Part shown: positions 51,428 to 59,882 of the stretch, piece by piece
How positions within the stretch are numbered: the first letter of the stretch is position 1
Layout of the letters: every line of letters starts with the position of its first letter
DNA from: Bog-473 sp963743785
Lineage (GTDB): Bacteria > Actinomycetota > Acidimicrobiia > Acidimicrobiales > RAAP-2
Reading direction: 5' to 3'
Assembly (NCBI GenBank): GCA_963743785.1
Contig: CAVURD010000028.1
Span: forward strand, 62,001-126,000
DNA: 64,000 bases
Notes under the pieces: model-generated
What the model was told of the DNA's origin: nothing
Databases searched by the model: none
Seen by the model: the letters and a program-made list of their open reading frames with translations, nothing else
Made by a program: the position numbers and the translations under genes

Positions 51428-52171
51428 ATGAATCCTCCTCCGTCCATTCCGGCCCGAGCGGAGAATGAGGACCAAACACCGAGGCCCGATGAGTCGGACG
51501 TAGGTGACCAACCAAAGGGGGTTCCAGCTTCTGACCTGGCGCGCAGAGTCGCCCGTCGCCGGACCGAGCGCGGGATGAGTTTCGAGGAGTTGGCCAAGTT
51601 GGCCGGGATTGATCCCGGCTACCTCAGGTACTTCGAGCAGAGCCCGTACGCAACGCTAAGCCGTAGCACATTGCTGCTTCTGGCCCTCGCCCTTGACACG
51701 ACCTCTGTTGAGCTCTTGGGTGTGGAGGTAGATTCTGGGCCCAGGCGGGCGGGACATCACCCCGTGCTGGAGACACTCACCCCGGCGCAATGCGAGACAC
51801 GCCTTGCGGCCGGAGGAGTGGGACGTATCGTCTACTCGAGCGGACGGGGACCGGTTGCCTTGCCGGTGAACTTCGAGTACACCGACGGTGAGGTCGTGCT
51901 GAGCACCGACATTTCCAAGGCTTCAGCGCTCGAGTCAGAAGAGGTCGTCGGCTTCGAGATCGATCGCGTCGACGAAGCCATGAGCGAGGGATGGAGCGTG
52001 CTGGTGACTGGTCGAGCACGCCGAATCGACGATCCTGACGAATGTGTCCGGCTCGCATCGCTCGACCTCGAAGCTTGGGCTGGTGGCGCTCGTCACGTGC
52101 TGATCGCGATCAAGCCAGATGAACTTACCGGGCGCGTCATCGTCCACCGTTCCATGCCAAGACAAGACTGA
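51428..52171 (+). CDS. XRE HTH-pyridoxamine oxidase-like fusion
   Basis: A 247-residue protein: a disordered 30-residue start, an XRE helix-turn-helix (RRRTERGMSFEELAKLAGIDPGYLRYFEQ, residues 42-75) and a C-terminal PPOX-type split barrel (LAAGGVGRIVYSSGRGPVALPVNFEYTDGEVVLSTD, FEIDRVDEAMSEGWSVLVTGRARRI). The family binds flavin or F420; combined with an HTH it suggests a redox- or cofactor-sensing regulator. Second PPOX protein, without HTH, at 59883-60314, shows the same GWxVLVxGRA block. Confidence 0.85.
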   Translation: MNPPPSIPARAENEDQTPRPDESDVGDQPKGVPASDLARRVARRRTERGMSFEELAKLAGIDPGYLRYFEQSPYATLSRSTLLLLALALDTTSVELLGVEVDSGPRRAGHHPVLETLTPAQCETRLAAGGVGRIVYSSGRGPVALPVNFEYTDGEVVLSTDISKASALESEEVVGFEIDRVDEAMSEGWSVLVTGRARRIDDPDECVRLASLDLEAWAGGARHVLIAIKPDELTGRVIVHRSMPRQD

Positions 52172-52186
52172 AATGGACAAACGCTG

Positions 52187-52209
52187 TTTGCCGAGATCAT
52201 GTCGGCAAA
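52187..52209 (+). terminator. hairpin after XRE-PPOX gene
   Basis: TTTGCCGA 52187-52194 and TCGGCAAA 52202-52209 pair perfectly around 7 bases, 16 bases past the stop. No T-run; it may be a terminator or an operator. Confidence 0.4.
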
Positions 52210-52440
52210 TACACGCGCCCATAGTTCGTGCGATTTGCTCGTTGTTCGGTACAGACCGAGTGTCTCGACTACGCACTCGGAGGTTCCTGAAGAGGTTTGG
52301 GCTGTGGCGCCACCAAATCAAGCAAGGATGCTTGATGCCTGGACCGACTCCGACCAAATGGGTTGCTGGGCCGACGCGTACGACGACGACCACGAAGAGA
52401 TGCAGGTGCGAGGCCAAGGAGACAGACCGAGAGCAGCCTG

Positions 52441-53424
52441 CTAAATAGAGGCCCCCTGCAATTCCCGGTAGTGAACACGCCAGATCAGTCGATACACCCG
52501 TGACCAACGCGGAATGGATCGCAGGCCCGGTATGAAGGGCAAAAAGACGAGCAGCGCGGTGAGTCCCATCATGATGGCCCACACCTGCAGGTCGGCATTG
52601 GGGGACGAGCTCATCGGTGGCACCTGGTACCACAAGGTGTAGAGCCAGAGCCAGGCCTGACCGGGGAAACTCCCCGTCTCGTTCATCATCCCCCACTGGT
52701 TCCCTTGGAGATGCTGTTGACCAGCGAGGTTGGCCAGATAGGTACCGTCGGCGATGTAGAGGAGCGGCTTGGTGTAGTTGGTGTCGTAGAACTGGCGTGA
52801 GCTGAGCAACGCACCATCGAGCGATCCGCTCCGGGCCATTGAGGTCAAGGCGCTCAGCATGGGTGCCACCGGTCCGTAGCGACCGGCGGGGACAAGGAGG
52901 GCCCCGTGGGCAAAGCTGGCCTTGGTGACGGCCTTCTCGTAGGCCGCGGTCCACCGTGCTTGCTCCGACGATGGGGCTGACGTATAGCGATTGAGGACAG
53001 CACTGAGCGCGGGTCGGTTGGGCAGGGTCCTCAGTGGATCGATCACGAAGTCCTGGGCGGTGTTCACGGGATGGCGCACCCCGAACCACTTCTCGGGCGA
53101 GAAGAAGCCGATCGACTGGGAGCTGTCGGGCGTGGCGTTGTACGGGGGTCCATAGGTGGCGACGGCACTGGTGCCGTCGAGTTCGGTGATCGCCGTCTGG
53201 GCAAAGTCGACCGGATCGTTGGCCGTCCAGCTCTTGAGGGTGACCGGATGTTCGTCGGGCGACGAGAAGATGATGGCCAACCCGGCGATCAAGACGCCGA
53301 CGACCAACAGGGCGACGAGCGCCTCCTTCAAGATGTCATAGGGGACGTAGGCACCATGCCAGTCCTCGACGTCTCGATCGGGGTTGAAGCGACGCGGCTT
53401 GTGCGCACCCTGCATTGCGCTCAC
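52441..53424 (-). CDS. cytochrome b C-terminal/subunit-IV-like protein
   Basis: A 327-residue membrane protein. After a basic cytosolic start comes HGAYVPYDILKEALVALLVVGVLIAGLAIIFSSPDEH, which resembles the start of the C-terminal cytochrome b/subunit IV domain, followed by a large extracytoplasmic insert (about 150 residues) and three helices (QVWAIMMGLTALLVFLPFIPGL). PDEHP is in place of the quinol-site PEWY/PDNY. It overlaps the stop of the cytochrome b N-terminal gene by four bases, so translation is coupled. Probably part of a membrane quinol-oxidising complex. Confidence 0.75.
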   Translation of the reverse strand: MSAMQGAHKPRRFNPDRDVEDWHGAYVPYDILKEALVALLVVGVLIAGLAIIFSSPDEHPVTLKSWTANDPVDFAQTAITELDGTSAVATYGPPYNATPDSSQSIGFFSPEKWFGVRHPVNTAQDFVIDPLRTLPNRPALSAVLNRYTSAPSSEQARWTAAYEKAVTKASFAHGALLVPAGRYGPVAPMLSALTSMARSGSLDGALLSSRQFYDTNYTKPLLYIADGTYLANLAGQQHLQGNQWGMMNETGSFPGQAWLWLYTLWYQVPPMSSSPNADLQVWAIMMGLTALLVFLPFIPGLRSIPRWSRVYRLIWRVHYRELQGASI

Positions 53425-54122
53425 GAGTCATCCTCGGTCTCTGCCGGTGACGGGTTGGGGTCCGAACTGGACGCGTCGCCCTCGACGTCGAACGGCGGCA
53501 CAATGCCCCGACGCCTCACCATCAGCACATGCACTCCGGTGAGCGCGACGACGACCAGCGGGAGGAGCACGATGTGCCACATCAGCATCTGCCCGAAGTT
53601 CAAGACGTTGAAGATGGCGCCCGCCCCACTGGCGTTGATGCCGTCCTTGGCTTGCGTGGAGATCCATTGGGAGTCGAAGTTCTGCTGGGACAGATAGCCG
53701 GTGAAGGCGGCACCGACCGAGATCACGAAGGTGACAACTCCGGTGATCCACGTCAGGCGTCGGTTCCCCCTCCACGCCGCCATGAAGAACTTGCCCCACA
53801 GGTGGATCACCATGAAGAAGAAAAAGGCCTCGACGCTCCAGAGGTGCAGTGAGTTCACGAAGAGGCCGACCGAGGACACGTGCCACCAGGTGGGTCCCAT
53901 GATGGCCAGGACGCAACCGGTGAGGATCACCCAGGTGAGGCTGACCAGCGTCAGGATCCCGAATACGTAGATCCAAGAGGCCATATAGGAAGGCTGCCTG
54001 TCCGGGAGCAGGCGTTCAGGTGGGAGCGCCGCAACCGCAGCCTTCCGGGCCCTCGCCGTCCACTGCCTCGAATCGGATTCGGCGTCCGCCTGTGGGCCGG
54101 GACTGCCGGTTTCGATGCTCAT
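53421..54122 (-). CDS. cytochrome b N-terminal (b6-like) subunit
   Basis: A 233-residue protein with four helices and the four haem-binding histidines in two pairs: SLHLWSVEAFFFFMVIHLWGKF and MWHIVLLPLVVVALTGVHVLMV. GAAFTGYLSQQNFDSQW is the Qo-side loop. A cytochrome b6-type diheme subunit. It starts at ATG 54122, overlapping the small upstream gene (ATGA), and overlaps the subunit-IV gene at its end. No Rieske or c-type cytochrome gene is adjacent. Confidence 0.88.
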   Translation of the reverse strand: MSIETGSPGPQADAESDSRQWTARARKAAVAALPPERLLPDRQPSYMASWIYVFGILTLVSLTWVILTGCVLAIMGPTWWHVSSVGLFVNSLHLWSVEAFFFFMVIHLWGKFFMAAWRGNRRLTWITGVVTFVISVGAAFTGYLSQQNFDSQWISTQAKDGINASGAGAIFNVLNFGQMLMWHIVLLPLVVVALTGVHVLMVRRRGIVPPFDVEGDASSSDPNPSPAETEDDS

Positions 54123-54295
54123 CGGTTGCGCCTCTTTCCTCGACGGAACGGAATGAGAATCGCTCCGACGAACACCACCACCATGAGTGCGATGAGGAGG
54201 GCGTTGGCCACGGAAAGCTGGATGAAGCCCCAGTGCAGGTAGTGGCCCGGCCCGTTGAGGTTGACCAGGGCCCTGATGGCCAACAAGGACATCAT
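54119..54295 (-). CDS. 58-residue membrane protein upstream of cytochrome b
   Basis: A short gene: MMSLLAIRALVNLNGPGHYLHWGFIQLSVANALLIALMVVVFVGAILIPF and a basic end (RRGKRRNR). One transmembrane helix preceded by an aromatic HYLHWGFIQ surface motif. ATGA overlap with the cytochrome b gene shows coupled translation, so it is probably a small subunit or assembly factor of the cytochrome complex. Confidence 0.75.
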   Translation of the reverse strand: MMSLLAIRALVNLNGPGHYLHWGFIQLSVANALLIALMVVVFVGAILIPFRRGKRRNR

Positions 54296-54366
54296 CGAAT
54301 CGCCCGGTGCTCGAGCCGATTCATCTCAGCCCGGAATCCGTCTTCGCTGTTGAGAGCCGACATCAT
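54292..54366 (-). pseudogene. 24-codon STAS-like start joined to the cytochrome operon
   Basis: ATG 54366 opens MMSALNSEDGFRAEMNRLEHRAIR, then TGA overlapping the next ATGATG. The residues resemble the first 25 of the STAS protein at 55149-55511 (MSSNPPGREAFRDDFVQFRSEVIQ), and the upstream DNA is also duplicated. Either a STAS gene truncated by recombination or a short leader peptide. Confidence 0.45.
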
Positions 54367-54480
54367 GGCTGCACTTCGCAATCGAGCCCGGTGCCAATAA
54401 TGGCTAACTCTCCCGGGGTCTAGGGCAGCGAAAGTCCGAGCGAAGGCGGGACGCTCGGCTGCAAGCAGAGTAGCAGGGGA
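54367..54480 (-). repeat. duplicated upstream region, copy 1
   Basis: Aligns with 55512-55622. Shared words in order: CTGCTAC, CCTTCG-TCGG, AGACCCCGG, and GAAGTGCAGC just before the ATG. Both copies hold CTTT, 15-16 bases, and a GGTAA/GGGAG box, so it may be a duplicated promoter now driving the cytochrome genes. Confidence 0.6.
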
Positions 54481-54527
54481 ACGGCCCGACTGAGTGGCCG
54501 AGCCTCAAAGGCGCCCGAGAATCGTGA

Positions 54528-54887
54528 CTAGGGCCTCGGATTCTTCTCAGTGTCCCTTGTTCGCTTCGAGCGCCGTCGAGCGGATAGCCGGAGTTGAGTA
54601 ACACGAGATATCCCCACCACGAGGACGATAAGTGCTCCGACAAACGCGGCGGCAAGAAGCGTCACTACCAAGGGAATGTGTCCACTAGCTCCGAAGAACT
54701 TGATCTGAACCTTTTGCGTGTTCTGAACAACAAATGCGATGAGGGCGACGCCAAGTACCACTGCAATAGCTACTGCGGTCCATGCTGCGCTGGTACGGGT
54801 GTGGCTGACGCTGCTGCTGACGGACACGGCTGGCCCTGTCTCGCCCAATGGCTGTTCGTTTTCAGGAACCGATCGTGGTGTCTCCAC
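54528..54887 (-). CDS. LapA-like (DUF1049) membrane protein
   Basis: A 119-residue protein with an acidic N-terminus and two hydrophobic segments: SAAWTAVAIAVVLGVALIAFVVQNTQKVQIKFFGASG and PLVVTLLAAAFVGALIVLVVGISRVTQLRLSARRRSKR. GTG 54887 is fixed by GGAGGG upstream; this start also places it just after the partner gene. The near-identical paralog is 9995-10744. Third gene of the STAS/partner/LapA operon. Confidence 0.82.
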   Translation of the reverse strand: METPRSVPENEQPLGETGPAVSVSSSVSHTRTSAAWTAVAIAVVLGVALIAFVVQNTQKVQIKFFGASGHIPLVVTLLAAAFVGALIVLVVGISRVTQLRLSARRRSKRTRDTEKNPRP

Positions 54888-54903
54888 CGAGGGTCGCCCT
54901 CCT

Positions 54904-55152
54904 TCATCCACGGATCGAGCCGACGCACCGCGTGCGTCCAAGTGAGCCGACTGCCTGGTTGAGCGAGACGAGTTCAATGTTGAAGTCTCGGAGGGTTGCC
55001 AGCAAGCCGTGAAGACGACACTGGTCGGTGACCCAACCACTCAAATGAGTATGTTGATTGTCGGCGTGAATGACATCGAATCCGGCCAGGGCACCGACCA
55101 ATGTCAAACTGAGACTGCCTCTGACCACAAGTTCAAAGCGTTCAGTACTCAT
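54904..55152 (-). CDS. STAS-partner small protein
   Basis: An 82-residue protein: MSTERFELVVRGSLSLTLVGALAGFDVIHADNQHTHLSGWVTDQCRLHGLLATLRDFNIELVSLNQ and a tail. The beta-alpha-beta pattern and the closing DQxxLHGLLxxLRDxxIELVSLN are shared with short actinobacterial proteins of unknown function. ATG overlaps the STAS stop (ATGA) and the LapA gene follows 16 bases later. Copies at 4910-5162 (with STAS) and 49843-49985 (fragment). Confidence 0.75.
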   Translation of the reverse strand: MSTERFELVVRGSLSLTLVGALAGFDVIHADNQHTHLSGWVTDQCRLHGLLATLRDFNIELVSLNQAVGSLGRTRCVGSIRG

Positions 55153-55511
55153 GACGCCGTTAACAAAAGGGGCGTCAGGCCCGTGATTCCGAAGAGGTTC
55201 AGCGCCATCGGTGAGGCGTTGAACACGACCAGGGAGCCGCCCGAGGCATTCAAGTCTCTCCAATGTTGGACGAGCACGGACATACCAGCTGAGTCGAGAT
55301 AGGTGAGCTCAGCCATGTCGATCTCGACATCAGCCGTGCCATTCAATATGGGACTGTCGAAACACGCCCTGAGCATCGGCGCAGTTGCGACATCGAGTTC
55401 GCCCGAAAGGGCCACGACGACGCGGCTGTCGAACTCAAACTGGATGACTTCGGACCGGAACTGGACAAAATCGTCCCTGAATGCCTCACGACCGGGAGGG
55501 TTTGAGGACAT
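55149..55511 (-). CDS. STAS anti-sigma factor antagonist
   Basis: A 120-residue SpoIIAA/RsbV-like protein: VVVALSGELDVATAPMLRACF and LTYLDSAGMSVLVQHWRDL with the conserved phosphorylatable serine. It has about 25 extra N-terminal residues compared with the other two. First gene of a three-gene coupled operon (STAS, partner, LapA). Its upstream region is duplicated before the cytochrome operon. Confidence 0.9.
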   Translation of the reverse strand: MSSNPPGREAFRDDFVQFRSEVIQFEFDSRVVVALSGELDVATAPMLRACFDSPILNGTADVEIDMAELTYLDSAGMSVLVQHWRDLNASGGSLVVFNASPMALNLFGITGLTPLLLTAS

Positions 55512-55622
55512 AGCTGCACTTCACAATCAGGCCCCGAGCCAGAGTTGGCGGAAGTTACCGGGGTCTGGGGCAACAAAGGACCGAACGAAGGCTGGCTGTT
55601 CGGTTATTCAAGGGTAGCAGTC
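55512..55622 (-). repeat. duplicated upstream region, copy 2
   Basis: Partner of 54367-54480, directly upstream of the STAS gene ATG. See that entry for the shared words. Confidence 0.6.
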
Positions 55623-55809
55623 GCCTGCTTGGACCGAAAGGGCCAGACCCCTCGCCAGAGGACCGGGCGAGGGGGAGTCGAACCTGCCTTCTTGGCGCCA
55701 GGATCCGACGGCCCCAGCAATGGATCCAAGACCCCGTAACTCGAGATTCAATCTGTTGGCCGGGCCGATTGGACTCCAGATCCAGGATGATCCCGTCGTG
55801 CCAGCCGTC

Positions 55810-55955
55810 TCGCCACCACCAGCACGTCGGCTGCAGCTCGCAGGACAACACCTTCGTCCAGCCCTTTAAGACCTTCCACCGCCTGACCCACGCCACCGGC
55901 TCCATGCACTGCGCACCATGGTCGGCCGCGTTCTCGTAGACCATGCGCCAGCACA
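55810..55955 (-). pseudogene. copy of the MVYEN/WTKVW family
   Basis: Minus strand: CWRMVYENAADHGAQCMEPVAWVRRWKVLKGWTKVLSC, in one frame, so this is the best preserved of the copies. No start codon or binding site is convincing and the flanks do not help, so I call it a fragment. The motif set (MVYEN, PVAW, WKV, WTKV, SC) defines the family. Confidence 0.5.
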
Positions 55956-56173
55956 GCAAGGCCCATGACGAAGGGATCGGTGAATATCGAAGAGAGGTTT
56001 GGCGGTATTCGAGACCGCATCCCAATCGCTGAGTGGCCAGTGTCGAGTCTGTCGAGTGGCTTCACGCCGGGGCTTGGAGTCGATTGTGACCAATGGCCCT
56101 ACTTGCTGCAGCGATCGCCCCGTAGGTTGGGTCCAACGGCGTGGAACTTTGCTCGTCGAAGGAGGCCATTGTC

Positions 56174-56473
56174 ATGATGTTCGGATATGGCGGCTACGGT
56201 CAGTTGTTGCAGTACGCCCTCATGGCAATGGTGATGATCGCCTTCTGGGGTTTCGTCATTTGGGCGGTTTTGCGGTTTATCAGGAGCGATAGTCGGGGTC
56301 ATCATCACCACCATCACCACCACCACCACCATTACTACTACTACGGTGATGCGCGCATGATCCTCGATTCACGTTTCACCAGGGGCGAAGTAGATGTAGA
56401 GGAATACCGAAGGCTGGTGAACGCGCTGTCCCATCAAAGCAACGGCTCGGTTGATGCCGGCGTCGGACAATGA
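56174..56473 (+). CDS. His/Tyr-rich SHOCT-domain membrane protein
   Basis: A 99-residue protein from ATG 56174 (GGAGG 8 bases upstream). One transmembrane helix (ALMAMVMIAFWGFVIWAVLRFI), then eleven consecutive histidines and four tyrosines, then a SHOCT domain (GDARMILDSRFTRGEVDVEEYRRLVNAL). SHOCT is a short C-terminal domain common in actinobacterial membrane proteins. The histidine run is probably cytosolic and could bind Ni, Zn or Cu. The codons are mostly CAC/CAT, a slippage-prone tract. Confidence 0.8.
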   Translation: MMFGYGGYGQLLQYALMAMVMIAFWGFVIWAVLRFIRSDSRGHHHHHHHHHHHYYYYGDARMILDSRFTRGEVDVEEYRRLVNALSHQSNGSVDAGVGQ

Positions 56474-56853
56474 TTGTCTCTCCTTCGGATTAAGTGGACT
56501 GGCCCTGCGATCCCGTCGCCATTGACCGGCCGTTCGTCGATTTAGCTACAACTCAAGCGCGGTGAAAGGGTAGTTGGGAAATATTTCATGGGGTTTTCGA
56601 ACGTGAGGGCCACAGCTGCCAGAAATAGACCTTCAGCGGAGCGAAGGCGAATCGAAGGTGTCGTGGCGAATATGTTCGGGCCGCCGGTGAGGTAATCCGG
56701 CTATCGACTTGCGATGACTCTTTGCAAGCAGCCAGCTCTATCCACAGAGCAATCGCTGAATCTTAGAGATCATCTTCAGGTCGCCTCCCGTTCGGCTGCA
56801 GTTCAGCTGAGGGGAATACCATTCGTTGCCTAGGCCGAGCGGAGGCGCGACTT
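56474..56853. other. intergenic, nothing clear
   Basis: 380 bases before the PstB-like gene. GGGTAG at about 56563 has no matching -35. Confidence 0.4.
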
Positions 56854-57723
56854 ATGCCCACAGACGCTCGGATGACCGTCACCAGCCCTAGCCCTCATGC
56901 TGCGACTATTTCGGCACATCGGTCAATTGATCCAGCACTCGAAGCCCTGGACCCCGGCCGCGAACGGCCTACCAGCGTCATCGTCTCCGAAGATCTGACG
57001 TTGAGCTTTGGGTCTCAGACGATTCTCTCGGATGTCAACATGCCCTTCACACGCGGCACGATCACGGCGTTGATCGGCCCGACCGGCTCGGGCAAGTCCA
57101 CCTTCTTGCGCACGATTAATCGCTTGAATGACCGAGTGTCTGGGTTCAAGCGCGAAGGCGATGTGAAGCTCGATGGCCAAAGCATCTGGGCGCTCCATGG
57201 AGGTCTGTTCACTCTGCGCCGACAGGTTGGGATGATGTTCCAACGAGCGAACCCTTTTCCGATGTCCATTAAGGACAACGTCGTTGCCGGAGCAAAAGTC
57301 AATCGGATCGCCAAGGGTAAGCAGCTCGACGTCGTGGCCGAAACACGCTTGCGCGAAGTCGGATTGTGGGGTGCCGTGAAGGATCGGCTCAACGATTCGC
57401 CGTTCCGGCTCTCGGGTGGCCAACAACAGCTGCTGTGTTTGGCCCGCGCTCTTGCTGTTGGTCCCGAAGTCCTTTTGCTGGACGAACCAACCTCCTCGCT
57501 CGACCCGATGGCTACCGAATGGGTAGAGGACCTGATGCGGCAGATGACGCCAGCGCTCACACTGATCATCGTGACCCACAATCTGGGCCAGGCCCGTCGA
57601 GTTTCGGACAACACAATGCTGCTCTATGACGGTCACCTGATCGAACACGGCCGCACCGATCAGGTATTTGAACATCCACGCGAAACTGACACGGAGCGCT
57701 TTGTCAATGGACGCTTCGGCTGA
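56854..57723 (+). CDS. PstB-like phosphate ABC transporter ATPase
   Basis: A 289-residue ABC ATPase: ALIGPTGSGKSTFLRTINRLND (Walker A with the PstB-typical RTxNRLND), MMFQRANPFPMSIKDNVVAG (Q-loop), FRLSGGQQQLLCLARALAVGPEVLLLDEPTSSLDP (signature and Walker B) and VTHNLGQARRVSD (H-loop). It would power phosphate uptake with PstA/PstC/PstS, none of which are here. A 40-residue N-terminal extension is unusual. An orphan or second pstB. Confidence 0.85.
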   Translation: MPTDARMTVTSPSPHAATISAHRSIDPALEALDPGRERPTSVIVSEDLTLSFGSQTILSDVNMPFTRGTITALIGPTGSGKSTFLRTINRLNDRVSGFKREGDVKLDGQSIWALHGGLFTLRRQVGMMFQRANPFPMSIKDNVVAGAKVNRIAKGKQLDVVAETRLREVGLWGAVKDRLNDSPFRLSGGQQQLLCLARALAVGPEVLLLDEPTSSLDPMATEWVEDLMRQMTPALTLIIVTHNLGQARRVSDNTMLLYDGHLIEHGRTDQVFEHPRETDTERFVNGRFG

Positions 57724-58034
57724 ACCCACGGGCCGAAACGCCTGAGCGGCGAGGATTGACCGATGCCTCCTTAGTTGTCCGCCTTTGATAAGAGAGCAGA
57801 CGTGACCGGATTGATTGTTGCGGCACGACATGCGACGGCGTAGTCGTAGAAGAGCGAGATAGTGCTGAGGCGCCGCTCATTTGTCACTGTCTGCCCACTC
57901 CATCTCGGGCTGGTCCCGCAGGTGCCCTCACTACAGGAGTTCCTACGGGAAGCGATGTTGCTGACCCATTGGGCGCTATACGCTGGCGGTTCTCGGTACG
58001 AGCGTAAGTCTTCGCAATGGATCAGCGACCCTCT
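57724..58034. other. intergenic, nothing clear
   Basis: About 310 bases between convergent genes; no gene or clear terminator seen. Confidence 0.4.
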
Positions 58035-59709
58035 CTAGATGCGGCCGCGGATAGGGCGAACCTCGAGCCGAGTCGAGGGTGCCCGATGGGGACTCATGAG
58101 GTTTGTTTCCGGTACGACAAGTTCGCGCTTGAGGACCTTGCCCGACGAGTTGCGGGGCAGTCGGTCAAGGAACACCACGTCACGGGGCACCTTATAGCGG
58201 GCCAGATTGGACCTCACATAGCTCCTGACCGACTTGGCGTCCAATCTCTTGCCCGGCCGCAATACCACGAAGACCCTTAGGCGTGCTCCGAATGCTTCGT
58301 CGGCGACGCCAATGGCGGCCGCCTCGTCAATGTCCTCGTGGGCGGCCAGCAAGTTCTCAATCTCACCTGGGAACACGTTTTCACCGCCCGACACGATCAT
58401 TTCGTCATCGCGCCCGTCGACGAACAAAAGGCCATTTTTGTCGAAGTGACCAACATCGCCAGTGGACATGAGACCTTCGATGCGTTCCTTACTGCCGCCG
58501 CCGGTATACCCACTGAATTCCTGCCCGTTGCTGACGAAGATCCGTCCGGTAGCGCCAGCTTGTACCGCCTGTCCCTTGTCATCGAACAGTCGAACTGTGG
58601 TGCCTCGCGGAACTCTCCCGGCCGTACCGGGGGCAGCCCGGAGGTCGGCGGGATCGGCGATCGTGGCCCAGGCCACCTCTGTGGAACCGTAGAGGTTGTA
58701 GACGATGTCGCCGAATGCATCCATCGCCCGCGACGCCAATGCTCCCTCGAGCTGCGCGCCGCTGCACAAGATGATGCGGAGAGACGACAGATCGAGTTGC
58801 TTGATGTCCTCCACGCCCAGTGACAGCAGACGGTTGAGGATTGTCGGGACAAGAATGAGGGAGCTGCAGCGGTGCTCAGCGGTTGCGATGAGCGTCTCTT
58901 TGGGGTCGAAGAACCTCCGCACCACCATTGTCGAACCCATGGCAGTCGCTAACAGCACGTTTGCCAATCCCAGGGCATGAAATATGGGCGGTGCGATGAA
59001 GGTGGCTTCGCCCCGGTGAAACGGAATCTTCGAGAGTAGGGCGCCCGGGGCGACTAAGGACAAGGCAATGTCGCGATCGGCGCCCTTGGGCGTGCCAGTC
59101 GTTCCGCTTGTGAGGACCACGAACTTGCCGTGCGTGTCCGGCGCTGGCGGGAGAGTGGGGTTCCCCGTAGCAATCAGGGCGTCGACCGAGGTCCCTATCG
59201 TCCCTCCGTCGAGGTCGTCGGTCCACGCCACGAAGCTGCCCTTGGGCGCATCGATCTTTGACACCACCTCGGCGAACTCCTCGTCATAGAAGAGAGCTTC
59301 CACGCCCTCTCGAGCACATACCTCGACGGCTTGGGGGCCAGAGAAGTCAGTATTGAGGAACAGTGCCCGACCACCTGCCTTGGCCGTCCCGTAAAAGGCG
59401 TCAAGCATGCCCCGGTGGTTCCGGCACAAGATTCCGACGCTCGCACCAGAATGGACTCCCCGAGCCCGCAGGGAATTTCGCCAGAGCGTTGGAGCGGCGG
59501 TCGAGATTGTCAAAGGTGAGGATGCCACGCTCGTCGACTACACCGGGTCGATCTCCGTCGCGGATGGCGGCGATCCCGACAGCAGCGCCGTATGGTCCGT
59601 ATCGTTCCAGCACTTGGGCCATGGCCAACAATCGGTGGGGCGACTCGGGCCCAAGCAGGCCGGAGCGCGTGATGGTAAATAACGCTTGGGCTTCAAGTGG
59701 AAGACGCAT
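58035..59709 (-). pseudogene. acyl-CoA ligase (AMP-binding), frameshifted
   Basis: An ANL-superfamily enzyme: VVLTSGTTGTPKGAD (P-loop), YGSTEVAWATI (adenine contact), STGDVGHFDKNG and EMIVSGGENVFPGEIE (hinge), RNSSGKVLKREL (catalytic lysine). The first 77 residues (to FDNLDRRSNALA) are in another frame; one extra A near 59475 separates them from NSLRARGVHSG. The length is one base over a multiple of three. It would activate a fatty or carboxylic acid to its CoA thioester. PPOX gene upstream on the same strand. Confidence 0.82.
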
Positions 59710-59882
59710 GATGAGTTTGGTGAGATCATGAAATGGATCTGTCGTAGCCCCTCCTTATGCTGTCCGATGACTTCGTACTCATCCTTGCGGGTTCACCGAT
59801 CTCTCGTCCACCGGACCCCCCGTTGGTGCGTTGAAGTGATCCCGAGCAACGCCCTATCTTTAGTCAGCGCCTTTGAGAAACG

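Noticed and set aside
55630..55720. reverse-strand tRNA-like sequence (GGGGGAGTCGAACC)
   Set aside because: T-stem pairing fails and no cloverleaf can be drawn; at most a tRNA scrap.
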